In this document: one piece after another, positions 9,971-21,852 of the stretch
Numbering within the stretch: position 1 is the first letter of the stretch
Layout of the letters: every line of letters starts with the position of its first letter
Notes under the pieces: generated by a model
What the model was told of the DNA's origin: nothing
Seen by the model: only the letters and a program-made list of their open reading frames with translations
Databases searched by the model: none
Program-made: the position numbers and the translations under genes
Assembly (NCBI GenBank): GCA_963576735.1
Contig: OY755178.1
Coordinates: 10,540,001 to 10,604,000 of the forward strand
Direction: 5' to 3'
Length of the DNA stretch: 64,000 nucleotides
DNA from: Bedellia somnulentella
Lineage: Eukaryota; Arthropoda; Insecta; Lepidoptera; Bedelliidae

Positions 9971-10215
9971 TCACACATCAATGTTAAAATGACCCATTGC
10001 CAACTTATTGTTAAGCTTTAATCGAACTCTCTTTATTTTAAGAACTTTTTAGCATCAAATCGCGGTTTGTCTATCTGTCACCAAGGTACGGTTTCGTTCA
10101 AATTAAGAAATGGATTCATATTTCAGTGATTTATATCATATAGATAATGACGCGGAATCCTTAGTGCGCGAGCTTAGTAGTTGTTTTTGAACGGTTTTTT
10201 AAAGATAATATATTA

Positions 10216-11528
10216 CGAGGGGCATGCCAAAAGAAACTAGATACTCAAAAGTTATAAAATTTATTCTTTATTACAAGTATTGATATTTTTAAAGTATTCA
10301 CCTTGAGCACGTATACACTTTTCCATACGTCCGAACCAATTGGAAAATACCTGTGACCACTCTTCTTTTGATACCTCAGAAATCTCGAAATTATAGGCAA
10401 CCAGCGCATCTTCTTTGCTTTCAAACCTCTTCCCCTTTAGTTTTTCTTAGATTTTTGGAAACAAGTATAAATCACAAGGCGCTAGGTCAGGGGAATATGG
10501 AGGGTGAGGGAGAATTGACACATTTTTCGAGTTGAAAAAGTCTAGTGTTCTGGCAGACGTGTGCGGCGCCGCATTGTCGTGGTGCCGGAGAAGGTGCCGG
10601 ATTCCTGACTTCGGTCGCGTGTCACACCAAGCTGATATTACTGTTGGAGCACAAATTGTCACATACCATTCAGAGTTCACCGTTCTTTCATTCTCTAGCA
10701 CAACAATAGCAATAGCACCCGTTTTGCAGAAAAACGAGGCGACCATTTGTTTCTGTGTGCTTCGTGCACGGCGACATTTCGTTGGAGTTGGCTCATCTTC
10801 AAAGCACCATACAGTCGACTGTTGCTTTTATTCGGGGTCATAGTTATATAGCAATGTTTTGGTACCAGTCAGTACATCATATACGTTTTTTTTCTCGCCT
10901 CCGTTGAATTTTTCTATAATGATAGATATATGATTAGGCACCAATCCACCCGACGGTCTTTCTGCTCATCGGTAAGTTTGTGCGGAACCCATCTAGAACA
11001 ACGTTTACGGAGAGAAAGGTGGTCGTGAATTATGGTTTGCATTGCTGCTGATCCAATTCCTAGTTCTCGCTCTAGCTCTACATATGTAATTCGTCGGTTT
11101 TCGCGAATAAGTTTTTTGAATGCACGAACGTTTTTTTGCGTCACCGCGGTTGGCGGCCGTCCTGTCTTCGCCTTATCTTTGAGACATCCCCGTCCTCTTT
11201 TAATTCCAGCAAACCAATTGAATACTGTTGCTGGGGAACAAACATTCTCACTAAAAGTAGAAACCAAAAGTTTAAAATATTCTTGAGGCTTTAAACCTTT
11301 TTTAAAATCATATAAATCATAACGCGAAAATCAAGTCGACTGAGCTCCATTATTGCAAGTGAATTCCCGCCAGATTCTCGGAAAAATGATGCTCATTGAA
11401 ATAAAAATAAATAAAAGAAGTGTGTTCTATATTCAAATATGTCAATAAAAAACTAGCCTATAAGATGGTGTATAGCTTGCCAGTGTCAATTAAATGAGAA
11501 ATTATAACTTCTTTTGGCATGCCCCTCG
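10216..11528 (-). mobile_element. mariner transposon, inactive
   Basis: 1313 bp bounded by terminal inverted repeats beginning CGAGGGGCATGCCAAAAGAA, with TA on both sides (10214-10215, 11529-11530). Length and TA target are typical of mariner. It holds one decayed transposase on the minus strand. Confidence 0.93.
10261..11350 (-). pseudogene. mariner transposase, disrupted
   Basis: Reading on the minus strand from an ATG at 11350 to a TAA at 10261-10263, the length fits a ~345-residue mariner transposase. Seen in order: a helix-turn-helix region with GRPPTAVT, the mariner hallmark WVPHKL, the second catalytic Asp in HHDNAAPH, and YSPDLAPCDLYLFP whose APCD Asp lies 34 residues after the second Asp (the DD34D spacing). 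It is broken by frameshifts near 11300 and 10910 and by in-frame stops near 10830 and 10447. At the first catalytic site, where TGDE is normal, the sequence reads TGTK, so the Asp is lost. It cuts and pastes DNA at TA in active relatives; this copy cannot. Confidence 0.92.
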
Positions 11529-11549
11529 TACAATGTGCGGTAGTTCTTC

Positions 11550-11757
11550 GAAGGCTCAGTGGGAGGATCAATTCTTCTTAAACAGAAAGGCGTCTCGTTT
11601 CAAATCCTAAGTTAAGCTCTAAGGTTTTCACACTGTTTGTACTAAGTGGCAAATATATTGTGTTATGAATGCAAGTAGTGGATACTCTGAGCACCAGGTG
11701 ACAAAAATGTCAGGTGATGTTCAGAAATGTTAGCTAATCTGTTAACTCTTGGGAAAT
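11550..11757 (+). mobile_element. SINE-A, old diverged copy
   Basis: Recognisable pieces: GGCTCAGTGGG, TTTCAAATCCTAA (B box), CTCTGAGCACCAGGTGACAAA and GTGATGTTCAGAA. Internal deletions. Confidence 0.6.
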
Positions 11758-11825
11758 AAACAGCATCGTATAATTTCGTTTTAGTTGAGTGTATTTTTTA
11801 AATAGTTTTCATAGTGGCTGATTTG

Positions 11826-12172
11826 TCGTGATTAGGAGCTTTACCCGCTTGTAAACAGACAGGCGTGAGTTCAAATCCTGGGTTGGGCCTTCACTAAATT
11901 GTCTTTTCTAAAGACATATGTGTGGTTAATTTATCATGGAGGGTTAACGGTGTGGGAAAATATCGTGAGGAAACCCACATGGCTGAGTTGTACTTAGCCA
12001 TGTGACAGTGTATTCGTACAAAGCGGCGATAGGCCTGCCCTCTATCACGTGAGTACACTGTCTTAGCAAGCCGTGGGTACCTACTTTGAAACATAGGTGG
12101 CGCTGTCACGTTGTTCATAAGTATTGGTACCTCTGCCAACCCCTTCAACGGCGTGAACGTTTATGTGTATGC
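11826..12172 (+). mobile_element. SINE-A, near full length
   Basis: Diverged head (GTCGTGATTAGGAGC), clear B box GAGTTCAAATCCTGGG, complete body, short deletion near GCCAACCCCTTC. Confidence 0.8.
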
Positions 12173-13189
12173 TAAGGCGCTGCAACAATTCGAGTACATA
12201 TAATGACTATCAACCCATTCGTTCCTTTATTTTACCATATTTTAGTTTGTTGATTCTGAATGTGGTCTTCTTAAAGTAATTATTTTCAGCAGTTTCTTAA
12301 AATAATTATAATACAGTAAAATATGCATATTTATATTAGTTATAATTATGGGATGTCAAAGAGTTTTCAGTCCATTTCTATATTATATACAAATCATCCA
12401 CCGTAAACAGTTTAGTTTTTAATTTCATTTGACTAACTTACTACATATCTCAATTATAGGTGTAGGCATCTCAAAAATTGGACAGTCAAACCAGAACCAT
12501 TTTATAAAATAAGTAAAATCCCCTTTGGAAAGTATGAAAAAAATATATTTAATTAAGTAACTTCATACTCTCTCATACATTATTCTTAATGTAGTATTTC
12601 AGAAATAAACTGTCAAATCAGAACACTTCAAGAAAACAAGTCAGTTTCCTTTCGGCGAGTACACAACAGAGCTCTGCTGTTGTAGAGACAAAATAAACCA
12701 CTTTTCAACAACAAAGTACTCAAGTACAATCGCATTCACAAGTGTTGCGGCCATGTTGTTACTAGACGGATATGGCGCGCGCCAATGTACATGGAAATTG
12801 CATGTGCAGAACACATTATCGCTCTACCGCAAATTATCGCGCAATCTAGAACGAATCTTTCCATTCCGTGTTGGAATCTAACTTAATAAAGTTGGAGTGA
12901 ATTTTTATAAGCAGGATGGAAATAAGCTTAAAGTTTTTAATTAAACTTCTAGGGTTATGTCGGAAGTTTTAATGTCGATGTAGTTTTTTAAATTTACGTG
13001 ACAACAAAAGCAGATTACAATCTTCAAGTTGACTTATCTTTTACTACTCAATATATTTTGGTTTTAAGAGACATAACAAAATGACTTCGGAAAAAAGTTT
13101 GGCACATTGAACAAGTAGAGCTCGAAAAAATGTCTCACTTTATCATCACATAACTAAATAATTTTACATTTATACATTTACTCACTTAA
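12173..13189. other. Unique AT-rich stretch with a GC-richer patch
   Basis: No gene. 12650-12860 is less AT-rich (GGCGCGCGCC at about 12775-12784, GCATGTGC, ATTATCGCGC) and is not part of any repeat family seen here, so it could be a regulatory or conserved non-coding element. This is inference only. Confidence 0.3.
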
Positions 13190-13257
13190 TTTGTTTCCGT
13201 AAGGGTAGACAAAGACTATCGATCGCCAGTTTGTTCTATACTGGGAAACGTCATTTA
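13190..13257 (-). mobile_element. LINE 3' fragment
   Basis: GGGTAGACAAAGACTATCGATCG matches the 3' untranslated end of the LINE at 17.2 kb with changes. Confidence 0.55.
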
Positions 13258-13491
13258 CATTCTCAACTTTTTATTGACATCCCAATTGTATCTTCACACA
13301 TACAGATCCACAATCTTTTCTTGGCCGGTAAGGGCTGTCGCTGTCATCGATATTAGTATTGCCAGTAAATAAAAATTAACCATTATAAGGGAAATAACTT
13401 TACATCATACAGGCTAATTTATTTATGTATTGAATTGTCTTAATAAAACAATTTATATAATATTCATTTAATTAATAACTAGTTGCTGTGA

Positions 13492-13734
13492 AGTGTCGGC
13501 TTAGAATAGCACTACCCCATTTCTGCCGGTGGGTGTACGTAAGAGGGGACTAACGGTATTGGGGCTTTTAAGAGATTTTTGGGCGAAGCGGTTGGAGACC
13601 CATTACCAATAACCTTTATTTTACCATCTTTACCCCACTCAACTTTCCGAAAGTGGCTGAGGAGTTTCTAGTTCCTTAGCTCGGGCCACCCCTTCTAGGG
13701 ATTTACAGCCTTGGGTAAATGTATGTATGTATGT
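13492..13734 (+). mobile_element. SINE-B nested in Tc1-like copy 1
   Basis: Flanked by AATAACTA at 13484-13491 and 13735-13742. Present at the same place in the second Tc1-like copy. Confidence 0.88.
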
Positions 13735-14189
13735 AATAACTATTATTGTAAGTAAACAAGTTCGTTTTAATTCAAGCTAATTATATTTGTTTATTTTTGC
13801 CCTTGTCTGGTATGTCTACCCGAATGACTGTGTATCCTAAATTTGATGATCTTACCTCCCAAATGTTGTCTGGAAGAGATCGCTTTTAGCGATAACACTG
13901 CCAATTGTACTTTTCTGCAAACTTTTTCATTATTTTATACTCAAGGATTTGTTATTTGTGACACTCAGAGTTAATAAGTGGGTAACTACTTAAAGTCATT
14001 TTTTTAATCCTGTAAATTAGAGGCTTACCTTGTCGTGTACTGTCTTTTACATTTCATATTTAAACATAGATCCCCTAAAAAGGTGGCACAGAAAAAATAA
14101 TTCTAAACATCAGATATCGTTTGGGTCTTTCATTTTGCTGGGTCAGTGAATTTATGGGCACTTTTTTATTGCTGTTAACAGCCTTGTAA

Positions 14190-14557
14190 CATATAACATA
14201 ACCTAACATAAACGTTCTCGCCGAATACCCCCGAAGGGGTTTGGCAGAGGTACTAATACTTCTGAACATCACGTGACTTTGTCACCTGGTGTTCAGAGTA
14301 CCCACGTTTTGCATGGACAGTGTACTCACGTGATAGGGGGCAGGCCTATCGCCGTTTTGTACGAATACACGGTCACACCACTAAGTACAACTCAGCCATG
14401 TGGGTTTCCTTACAATGTTTTCCCTCACTGTTAACAACCGTGATAAATCAACCACACATATGTCTTTAGAAAAGACAAATTGGTGTAGGCCCGATCCGGG
14501 ATTTGAACACTAGTCGCTTGCACGGTCCATTAGGTACAACACCGGTTACCACGTCGT
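14190..14557 (-). mobile_element. SINE-A nested in Tc1-like copy 1
   Basis: Full length, minus orientation, head near 14557 diverged (CACGTCG). Shared with the second Tc1-like copy. Confidence 0.85.
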
Positions 14558-14599
14558 ATTTGCCTTGTATTTTTATATGTATGTCAGACAGTTATGACT

Positions 14600-14680
14600 T
14601 AAGAAATGACACATTGGTACATCCCCGCATTAGGATTAGAACCCACGCATCAGTGTATACGAAGTGAAATCTTATTCGGG
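14600..14680 (-). repeat. Degenerate tRNA-like piece in Tc1-like copy 1
   Basis: Minus strand shows a B-box-like GTGGGTTCTAATCC. It may be the internal sequence of the element or an old SINE head; repeated at 38430-38510. Confidence 0.35.
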
Positions 14681-15039
14681 AGCATTTCCCCACTTCCCGT
14701 AACCCGCACCGCTATAGTAATGCGCGCACAACTTTTCGGACGGTGTTAGCCTACTTAGATAAAATTTAACAAAAGAAATAATAATTTTCATAAATTTTTA
14801 TATTGAATACTGGAAATAAAAGCGTTTATTAATAAATAAAGATACATCAAAAAAATAATTGTCTAAAAAAAAGTTTCCACTACAAAAAATATTAATGAAA
14901 GTGATATTTTTTTATATGCGTAGGTCACCCTATAATTTTTATTTAGTTGAGAACTAACTGACAATGACAGGCCGAAATTTCAAAATGGCGACATTAGTAC
15001 CAGTAGTCCCGCCGGCCAAGTTATGATTGTGGATCTGTA

Positions 15040-16033
15040 CCATACATAAGCAAAGGACCTAGGACAGCATCTGCAGCAGCACTGTTATTCGTTTTTCTCT
15101 CGGTGCCTGCGAAGGAATTGTTAAATAAAAATCAATACTTACTCAAATAGTTATGAGTGTTATGACTTAGATAATTATATCAATGTGAAATAAATCTTGG
15201 TGCTATTTTGTTTTGCCGTTTGTGATATTATATTTCTGTGTTGTGTATCGTATAAAATAACCATTTATTTCCGAAACTGTTTCGAATAAAATGTTAAATA
15301 TTATTTGGTATATATGTTCTTTAAACCTATAAAATAAATTGATATTTAAGCTTCCCATCCATGCATAGCACTGTGGAATATGGTATTGATTTTTACAACT
15401 GATTGAAATGATTGAATTCTGGGAATACCCCAGAATACCCCATTTATTATGTTAGGAAAAGTTAAGCGTTTTCCTAAATGGGGAAATTTCATTTTTTTCA
15501 TTAACAAATTTCAAAATTAAATGGTTTACAAAGTTCAAGTGAAATATAAGGGTGATTTTTTTTTGTAAAAAACTAAAAAGCTCAATTTTGAGGTTTGGAA
15601 GAAAAAGAAAAAAATATTTTTATTGCGACTAAATAAATAGAAAATAACTAATAGAAAAATGCTTTTTTAAGTTCGTCGACGCTATTAACAAGTACCGAAG
15701 TTTACCGATGCTTTTAATTTAATTGTAATTCATAGTTTAGTTACTGTAACATATAGACACATGCAGTGCGGTTAAATATGTATACCAAAAAATACATATA
15801 TTGAAATCAAGTAAGTAGGTTTTGAAATATTAAACTTTTTAAGAACCGCAAATACGGGTTTATACACAAAGAGTGATAAGCATAAAACCATAATGATAAT
15901 AATTTTATGTTAAAAGTTTTAAACAAAATTCTCCATTTAAAAGAAACTCCTAAAATATAATTACAAAAAAAACTCTTTAGAAAACAGATTTTAACACTGA
16001 GAATTTCTGATGTAAAACTTTTAAGAAAATATA
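15040..16033. other. AT-rich stretch without genes
   Basis: Nothing recognised. Contains long A/T runs. Confidence 0.4.
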
Positions 16034-16396
16034 TATAACATAAAGATAAACGTTCACGCCGAATATCCCCGAAGGGGTAGGCAGAGGTACTAATACTTCT
16101 GAACATCACGTGACTTTGTCACCTGGTGTTCAGAGTACCGACGTTTTGCATGGACAGTGTACTCACGTGATAGGGGGCAGGCCTATCGCCGTTTTGTACG
16201 AATACACTGTCACATATCTAAGTACAACGCAGCCATGTGGGTTTCCTCACGATGTTTTCCCTCACCGTTAACAACCATGATAAATTAACCACACATATGT
16301 CTTTAAAAAAGACAGATTGGTGTAGGTCCGACCCGGGATTCGAGCACTAGTTGCTTGCACGATAACCAGTGTTCTACCCATTGACCTATCACGTCA
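16034..16396 (-). mobile_element. SINE-A, full length
   Basis: From the AACATAAAG tail to a diverged tRNA head (GACGTGATAGGTCAATGGG on the minus strand). Confidence 0.85.
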
Positions 16397-16467
16397 TACA
16401 AAATAATCGTAAAATAGTCGTAAAGAAAATATAATTACCAATTAAACTATAAATAGGAAATTGTTTC

Positions 16468-16702
16468 GCCGTGTAGTGCCGGCTTAGAATGTCGCTACCC
16501 CTTTCTCTACCCACGGGTGTCGTAAGAGGCGACTAAGTGTATTGGGGCTTTTTATTGGATTTTTGGGCGATGCGGTTGGAGACCCATCACCAAAAACCTT
16601 TATTTTACCGCCTTTACCCCACTCAACTTCCAAAAGTGGCTGAGGAATTCATAATTCCTTGGCTCTGGCTACCCCTTCTAGGGAATTATAGCCGTGAGTA
16701 AA
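16468..16702 (+). mobile_element. SINE-B copy, CACGGGTGTCG subfamily
   Basis: Begins GCCGTGTAGTGCCGGCTTAG, has CTACCCCTTTCTCTACCCACG, and ends TATAGCCGTGAGTA without the long TATG tail. Confidence 0.85.
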
Positions 16703-17188
16703 ATATTTTCAAAAATATAGCAAAGAACTTGAAAAAAAGGGAAATCAGGTATTCGAAGGCAACAGAAATACACACCACGTAAACTTTTGCTACCTTTTAA
16801 TAAATGATGAGATCACGAAAATGAACATCATAAAGGGTGCGCGAGAAAAATGATTATTAACTTTGATAAAATATGCAACGACTTAGCTCAGAGCCTTGAC
16901 ACGTTTTAGAATATTGCAAATTTTCTAGTTTTTTATTACAAAATACAATTTAACACTTACACGCAGCACGGGTGATATCAATGCCCCTAAGGCTTGAACC
17001 AATTTATTATTGTGACTATAGCGAGTAAACTACATTCGCTGTGTATGTTGGAACTTACAATTAAATAACTTACATTGCAGTAATTAAACATTAAATAATA
17101 TAGTAGTAAGTTTGGAACCAACAAAAAAATGATGAAGAAAAAAGGAGAGGTTCTTTTTGGTAAATAAACACCACACTGAATAATTAAT
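16703..17188. other. AT-rich stretch without genes
   Basis: Nothing recognised. Confidence 0.4.
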
Positions 17189-18147
17189 ACATACATACAT
17201 ACATATACTCACGCCGTTAATTCCCATTGGGGTAGGCAGAGACTATCGATCGCCACTTCGTACGATACTGGCAAACCTCTCTTGCTTCGTCTACATCCAT
17301 CAATCTTTTCATACATGCTCTTTTATTCTTCACGCCTGCCTTTTTGAGCACACTTTCAATTTGGTCCAAGTGTGTCTTACGTGGCCGTCCTCTACTAACA
17401 TTACCTTCCACATTAGCTCTATAGATACCTTTTACCAATTTCCTATCATCCATCCTTTCGATGTGCCCAAACCATCTCAACATTCCTTTTTCTATCTTAC
17501 TTACAATATCATCTTTTACACCACACCTTTCACGAATCACATCGTTCCTCACACGATCACATAACCTAACATTACAAACTTTTCTGTGGGACCTCATTTC
17601 TACTGCATTCACTCTGCTTTCATGCTTCTTCTGCCACACCCAACATTCACTGCCATACATAAGCTTAGGAACAAGAACGGCATCATGCACAGCCATTCGG
17701 TCCCTTTCGGACACCGATTGACTAGACATTAGGCTATCCAATGCTCCATTAATCGCATTACCCTTTTTCACTCTTCTCTCAATATCTTCATCACATTTTC
17801 CATCTCTTGTAAACAAACTTCCCAGATAGACAAACTCCTTCACCTGTTCCACATCCTTACCATCAATCGCAATCACGCATTCTGTCACATCTTCCTGTCT
17901 CTCAAAAACCATCGTTTTGGTCTTATCCACATTCACCCTCATTCCCTTTCTTACAAAAGACTTACATGCAATATTCATCATCTCTTGCAACTGTTCTGCC
18001 GATGATGCAAGTAGCACTTGATCGTCAGCATACAAGAGGCATTTAATGATGAATCCACCCATTCTTCGTCCATAATCACTTTCACGCAACTCTGTCAAAC
18101 AGTCATCCATGAACAAATTGAAGAGCCACGGAGAAGCTAATAATAAT
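17189..18147 (-). mobile_element. LINE (non-LTR retrotransposon), 5'-truncated
   Basis: Minus strand. Contains the C-terminal part of a reverse transcriptase and a short 3' end that runs CTACCCCAATGGGAATTAA, then CGTGAGTATATGTATGTATG. It is truncated inside the RT just upstream of SPWLFNLF. A palindrome lies just beyond the truncated end. Confidence 0.88.
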
Positions 18148-18152
18148 TTCAT
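17217..18152 (-). pseudogene. LINE reverse transcriptase, C-terminal part
   Basis: A 311-codon open frame. After a few vector-like residues from the junction it reads SPWLFNLFMDD, then LLYADDQVLLAS (about residues 38-49) with the catalytic YADD of reverse transcriptases, VNVDKTKTMVF (thumb region), and a C-terminal MLRWFGHIERMDDRKL block typical of insect LINEs of the RTE/Jockey-like groups. The endonuclease and the N-terminal half of the RT are absent, so it is a dead 5'-truncated copy even though the remaining frame is open. The start codon shown lies in flanking DNA and is not the natural start. The exact clade cannot be fixed without a tree. Confidence 0.85.
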
Positions 18153-18156
18153 ATAA

Positions 18157-18208
18157 TTTTATTTATCCTATTGTTAATTGAATAATTAACAATAGGATAA
18201 ATAAAATA
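18157..18208. repeat. 24-bp perfect palindrome at the LINE 5' junction
   Basis: Arms 18157-18180 and 18185-18208 with a 4-nt loop GAAT. Could extrude as a cruciform. It lies 10 bp beyond the truncated LINE. Confidence 0.85.
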
Positions 18209-19619
18209 ATAATATATTTATTAACTTGTTCTTAAAGTAACCGTTTCGTATTCACTTACTTGTAAATCTAGGATCATAAATATTTACGGATCCATTTCAA
18301 AAAAGTCCGTTAATCACAAAACTGCATCTATCCAATTAAAAAAGTATAAAAAGAAACCAACTACATCTCAATTGGAAAATGTAGCTGTGTTTCCAGTTCA
18401 ATGGAAGTCAATATCAAGCTCACGGGAATCGCACTATCCAGTAATTGTCAGCAATCAAGTCGGGCCCTATTTCATTACAGAGATGACACTATTCGTAGTC
18501 GATAATTGAATGAAATGAAGATGGAACACCTCGTTAAGGAACGCTTGTATCGACTAGTGGCTATTGACCTCATTCAGGTATTGGTATTCGATGACCTACT
18601 ACGTCTTTGACAGTGTTCACTTTAATAAGATGGCGCTTTACATTGTAGCTTCTTACATTTTGATTTCAAAAAAGAAGTTTGTACAAAAAGAAGTTGGTAA
18701 GTGGTGGTTGGTTGGTACATGAGATTTTGTTTGTAGTTCTTTGACTGGCTTGTTAGGTTATACAATTTAAAGTCAGTGGAAGTCGTCAAAGCAATTATGC
18801 CTATTAAAAAAATTAGTAATTTGTATGTTGAACTTACAGCTGCATCATACTATTTTATTTTAAAAAGATATGTTGAAGAAACAGTCAGCCGGGGTTATTA
18901 GTTTCGGAATTGAAGTTCCAGCACATACCGACTATAGGAACTGAATATAACAGCACTACTTTTTGTATGTGTCAAAAAATATTTAATGATATTTTTCAAA
19001 ACATATGCACATTTTAAACTAAATTGAATAAGAAGACTCGGGTTTCTTAACAGAAATGGAGAGGAGGCATAATTGTATTTTCATAAAATAACATGAGGTT
19101 ACACACATGAGGTTTCATGCACAAAGAAGTTTAATTAAATAAGCGGGATAATTGACACAACCTATGGAGTTGCGATACATAACTAAAAACGGGTAGGGTC
19201 ATTGCGATCAGCAGAAAATGCATTGTTGTTCATATACATATATGAGTGATTGTATACGAAAGTTCCAGATATTTTACCACAAAATAAGCAACGTAAATTC
19301 AATGGACAAACATGGGCAGGATAGCAACAGGGCAGTAATTGACACGATCAACCAGTAAATGTCTAGTCAGTGAAAGTGAGGGTAAACTAAGGTTAAACCT
19401 GTATTTTCATTGATAGAAGGCCAAATTTCAATAAGTAGTATTTTTCTAAAAGCTTGTCCGTAGGATAGTTTCAGGTCCGTTCAAAAGAAAGTTTTTTAAT
19501 TTTATTTTCTATAAATATACGGACTCGTTATACACTGATCAAATTAGCTCCAAACTAAGTAAGACTTGTAATATAGGATACTAACTTAACGATATATTTT
19601 AATAATATGTAATACACAT
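18209..19619. other. Unique AT-rich stretch
   Basis: No coding region or repeat family recognised. Confidence 0.4.
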
Positions 19620-19669
19620 ATAAATAATATCCAAGACTAACAAACAATTATTCATGCTCATCACATAAA

Positions 19670-19750
19670 TGTTGCTCTCAGTAGGGATCGAACCCGCAAC
19701 CTCCGGACTGAGAAACTAATAACCTATCCACTTGGCCACGGTCGTCGATC
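19670..19750 (-). mobile_element. tRNA-derived SINE head, different family
   Basis: Minus strand: CGTGGCCAAGTGGATAGG (A box) and GCGGGTTCGATCCC (B box). The acceptor ends do not pair well, so it is a SINE head and not a tRNA gene. The downstream AT-rich part to about 19620 probably belongs to it. Confidence 0.6.
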
Positions 19751-20750
19751 AATTAAACAAAATACATTGAAAACTGCCCAAAAGAAGAATAAAGTGGGTA
19801 ATACGCGACATGGTTAAAAAAACGTAAGCAAGTAAACGTATAGTTTGTTAAACTTAGTAAGTCTAAGTTAACTCACAAAAGTTTAAATAAAATAACATAA
19901 AATGTTTACTTGCTACCGTTCTCTTTGTACCATATCGTGTAATACCAACTTATGAAGCTTCATGTCCAAATAGGAAAGTTAAATACGATCAACTTTATCA
20001 ACAAATAAATATTTCAAAAAGTATTAAATAAGCCACTCAGTGCTAACAAACTTTGTCGCTTTTAAAGAATCTTATTTGCGATCGTATGAAAGAATTTTAT
20101 AATTTATCCTCTTTGAAAGTTGTTTGATATTACTTACTGCAGTAATATTTTTTAACTTTCCTACTATTCTACAGTTGCCATTGAAGTAACTACCCGGAAA
20201 CTTACATTTACATAACTTTTCAATTTCAGCCACTAAATTTAGCGTTTATTACAATGCTTCGGTCTTCAGTGAAATGCTTTTATAAAAGAGGATATTTCGT
20301 TGGCTCTCAAATTTACTGAGGAAAATTTTCCGAATTAGGGTAATACTAGCAAGTTTTCAGTCACGTACAAAAAGAACACGTGTACGTGACGACACCCGAT
20401 TGAAAGTTTCATTTTATTTGGATTCGATGATATTTGTGAAAATATTTTTCGTAATGTGATTGTCAGTTATTGGTTGCTAGATACAAAAAAATATTGAAAC
20501 AGTTCTACGACAAATGCTACTACGACCAAAATTTACTACGAGCCAACGTAGCATGTTAATATGTTTGCAGGCAGATACCTACACGCACCGTAGTTAAACA
20601 TTCTCGTTTTATTACGTATCATTCAACATTTATAAATATAAACAAATATACATAGACAGAGATCAAGCTAGCCTGTAAAAAGGTGCGATACTATAATGAA
20701 TGAAATTTAAGGCTGAATGAAATTTAAATAAACATTTATTTTAGTTATAC
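19751..20750. other. Unique AT-rich stretch
   Basis: No gene recognised. CACGTGTACGTGACG near 20378 is a local palindrome. Confidence 0.4.
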
Positions 20751-20754
20751 TCGT

Positions 20755-20840
20755 ACAAGTGATAGCCCTAGGCTCGAATTCAATCCGCAACGCTGGATCT
20801 AGAAATTAGTTGCATAATCACTAGACCAAAGAGGTCTTTA
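20755..20840 (-). mobile_element. Degenerate tRNA-like SINE head
   Basis: Minus strand: TTTGGTCTAGTGATTATGC (A-box-like) and GCGGATTGAATTCGAGCC (B-box-like). Old. Confidence 0.4.
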
Positions 20841-21221
20841 AATGAAATAAACAAATAAATATATATATATACTAAATATATTTGTTTTAGCAATAGTCAG
20901 TTTAAATTCATAATGTCATAATAGCATAAAAACGAGTAATGTGGTATTTATATATTTAAGACTCACCAACTTTACTGAAACTAAGCCTGTGTAGCGTACT
21001 ATGGGATCAAAATAACATAGTCGTGAAGCTATGCAAATCAAATTAGAGAAATACAAAGATGATGTGTACGTTTATACGTTAGAGGTTATAAACAGACAGA
21101 TTACTAGACATATGTGTTATGTTTATTAACTTGGCTAATTGAAATGGAAATCTCATATGGCGGAAATACATTAGGGGTTTTAATTATAACGTCATTTCAT
21201 ATTATACGTACTACGTGCTAG

Positions 21222-21471
21222 CACGAGCGTTATTTTAGCGCTACTCTTACCCCATTTCTACCCGTGGGTGATTGTAAGAGGCGACTAAGGGTATTGGGGC
21301 TTTTTAAGTGATTATTGGGCGATGTGGTTGGAGACCCGTCACCAAAAGCATTTATTATTACCATCTTCTCCCCAATCAACTTCCAAAAGTGGCTGAGGAG
21401 TTTTCTCATTCCAAAGCTCTGGCTACCAAGTTAAGGGATTTACAGCCGTGAGTATATGTATGTATGTATGA
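21222..21471 (+). mobile_element. SINE-B copy
   Basis: Diverged head, good body (GTAAGAGGCGACTAAGGG, GGTTGGAGACCC), ends ACAGCCGTGAGTATATGTATG. Confidence 0.82.
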
Positions 21472-21511
21472 TACTAAGTAAGTGGGAAAGAAATAGCTAT
21501 TGTATATACGC

Positions 21512-21844
21512 ATACATACATACATACATATACTCACGCCATTAGTTCCCATTGGGGTAGGCAGAGACTATTGATCGCCACTTCGCACGATCCTGACAAA
21601 CCTCTCTAGCTTCGTTTACATCCATCAATCTTTTCATACATGCTCTTTTATTCTTCATACTTCGGACGCCAGCCTTTTTGAGCACACTCTCAATTTGGTC
21701 CAAGTGTGTTCTCCGTGGTCGTCCTCTACTAACATTACCATCCACACTAGCTCTATAGATCCCTTTTACCAATTTTCTATCATCCATCCTCTCTATGTGC
21801 CCAAACCATCTCAACATTCCTTTTTCTATCTTTCTTACAATATC
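21512..21844 (-). mobile_element. LINE, short 5'-truncated copy with target duplication
   Basis: Same 3' end as the LINE at 17.2 kb. Flanked by ATATACGC at 21504-21511 and 21845-21852. Confidence 0.9.
21542..21817 (-). pseudogene. LINE reverse transcriptase, last ~90 codons
   Basis: Open frame beginning MLRWFGHIERMDD and ending SIVSAYPNGN, collinear with the last 91 residues of the 17.2 kb copy. Four extra residues (VRSM) near its position 50 are absent there. Catalytic domain missing. Confidence 0.85.
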
Positions 21845-21852
21845 ATATACGC

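Larger units (their letters stand above)
13303..15037 (+). mobile_element. Tc1-like non-autonomous element, copy 1
   Basis: 1735 bp. Ends are inverted: CAGATCCACAATC plus CTTGGCCGG at the left and the reverse complement at the right, with TA on both sides (13301-13302, 15038-15039). No transposase. It contains a SINE-B and a SINE-A. A second copy lies at 37129. Family assignment rests on the TA target and terminal repeats only. Confidence 0.85.

Noticed and set aside
17361..17721. Plus-strand frames opposite the LINE
   Set aside because: Antisense shadows of the reverse transcriptase.
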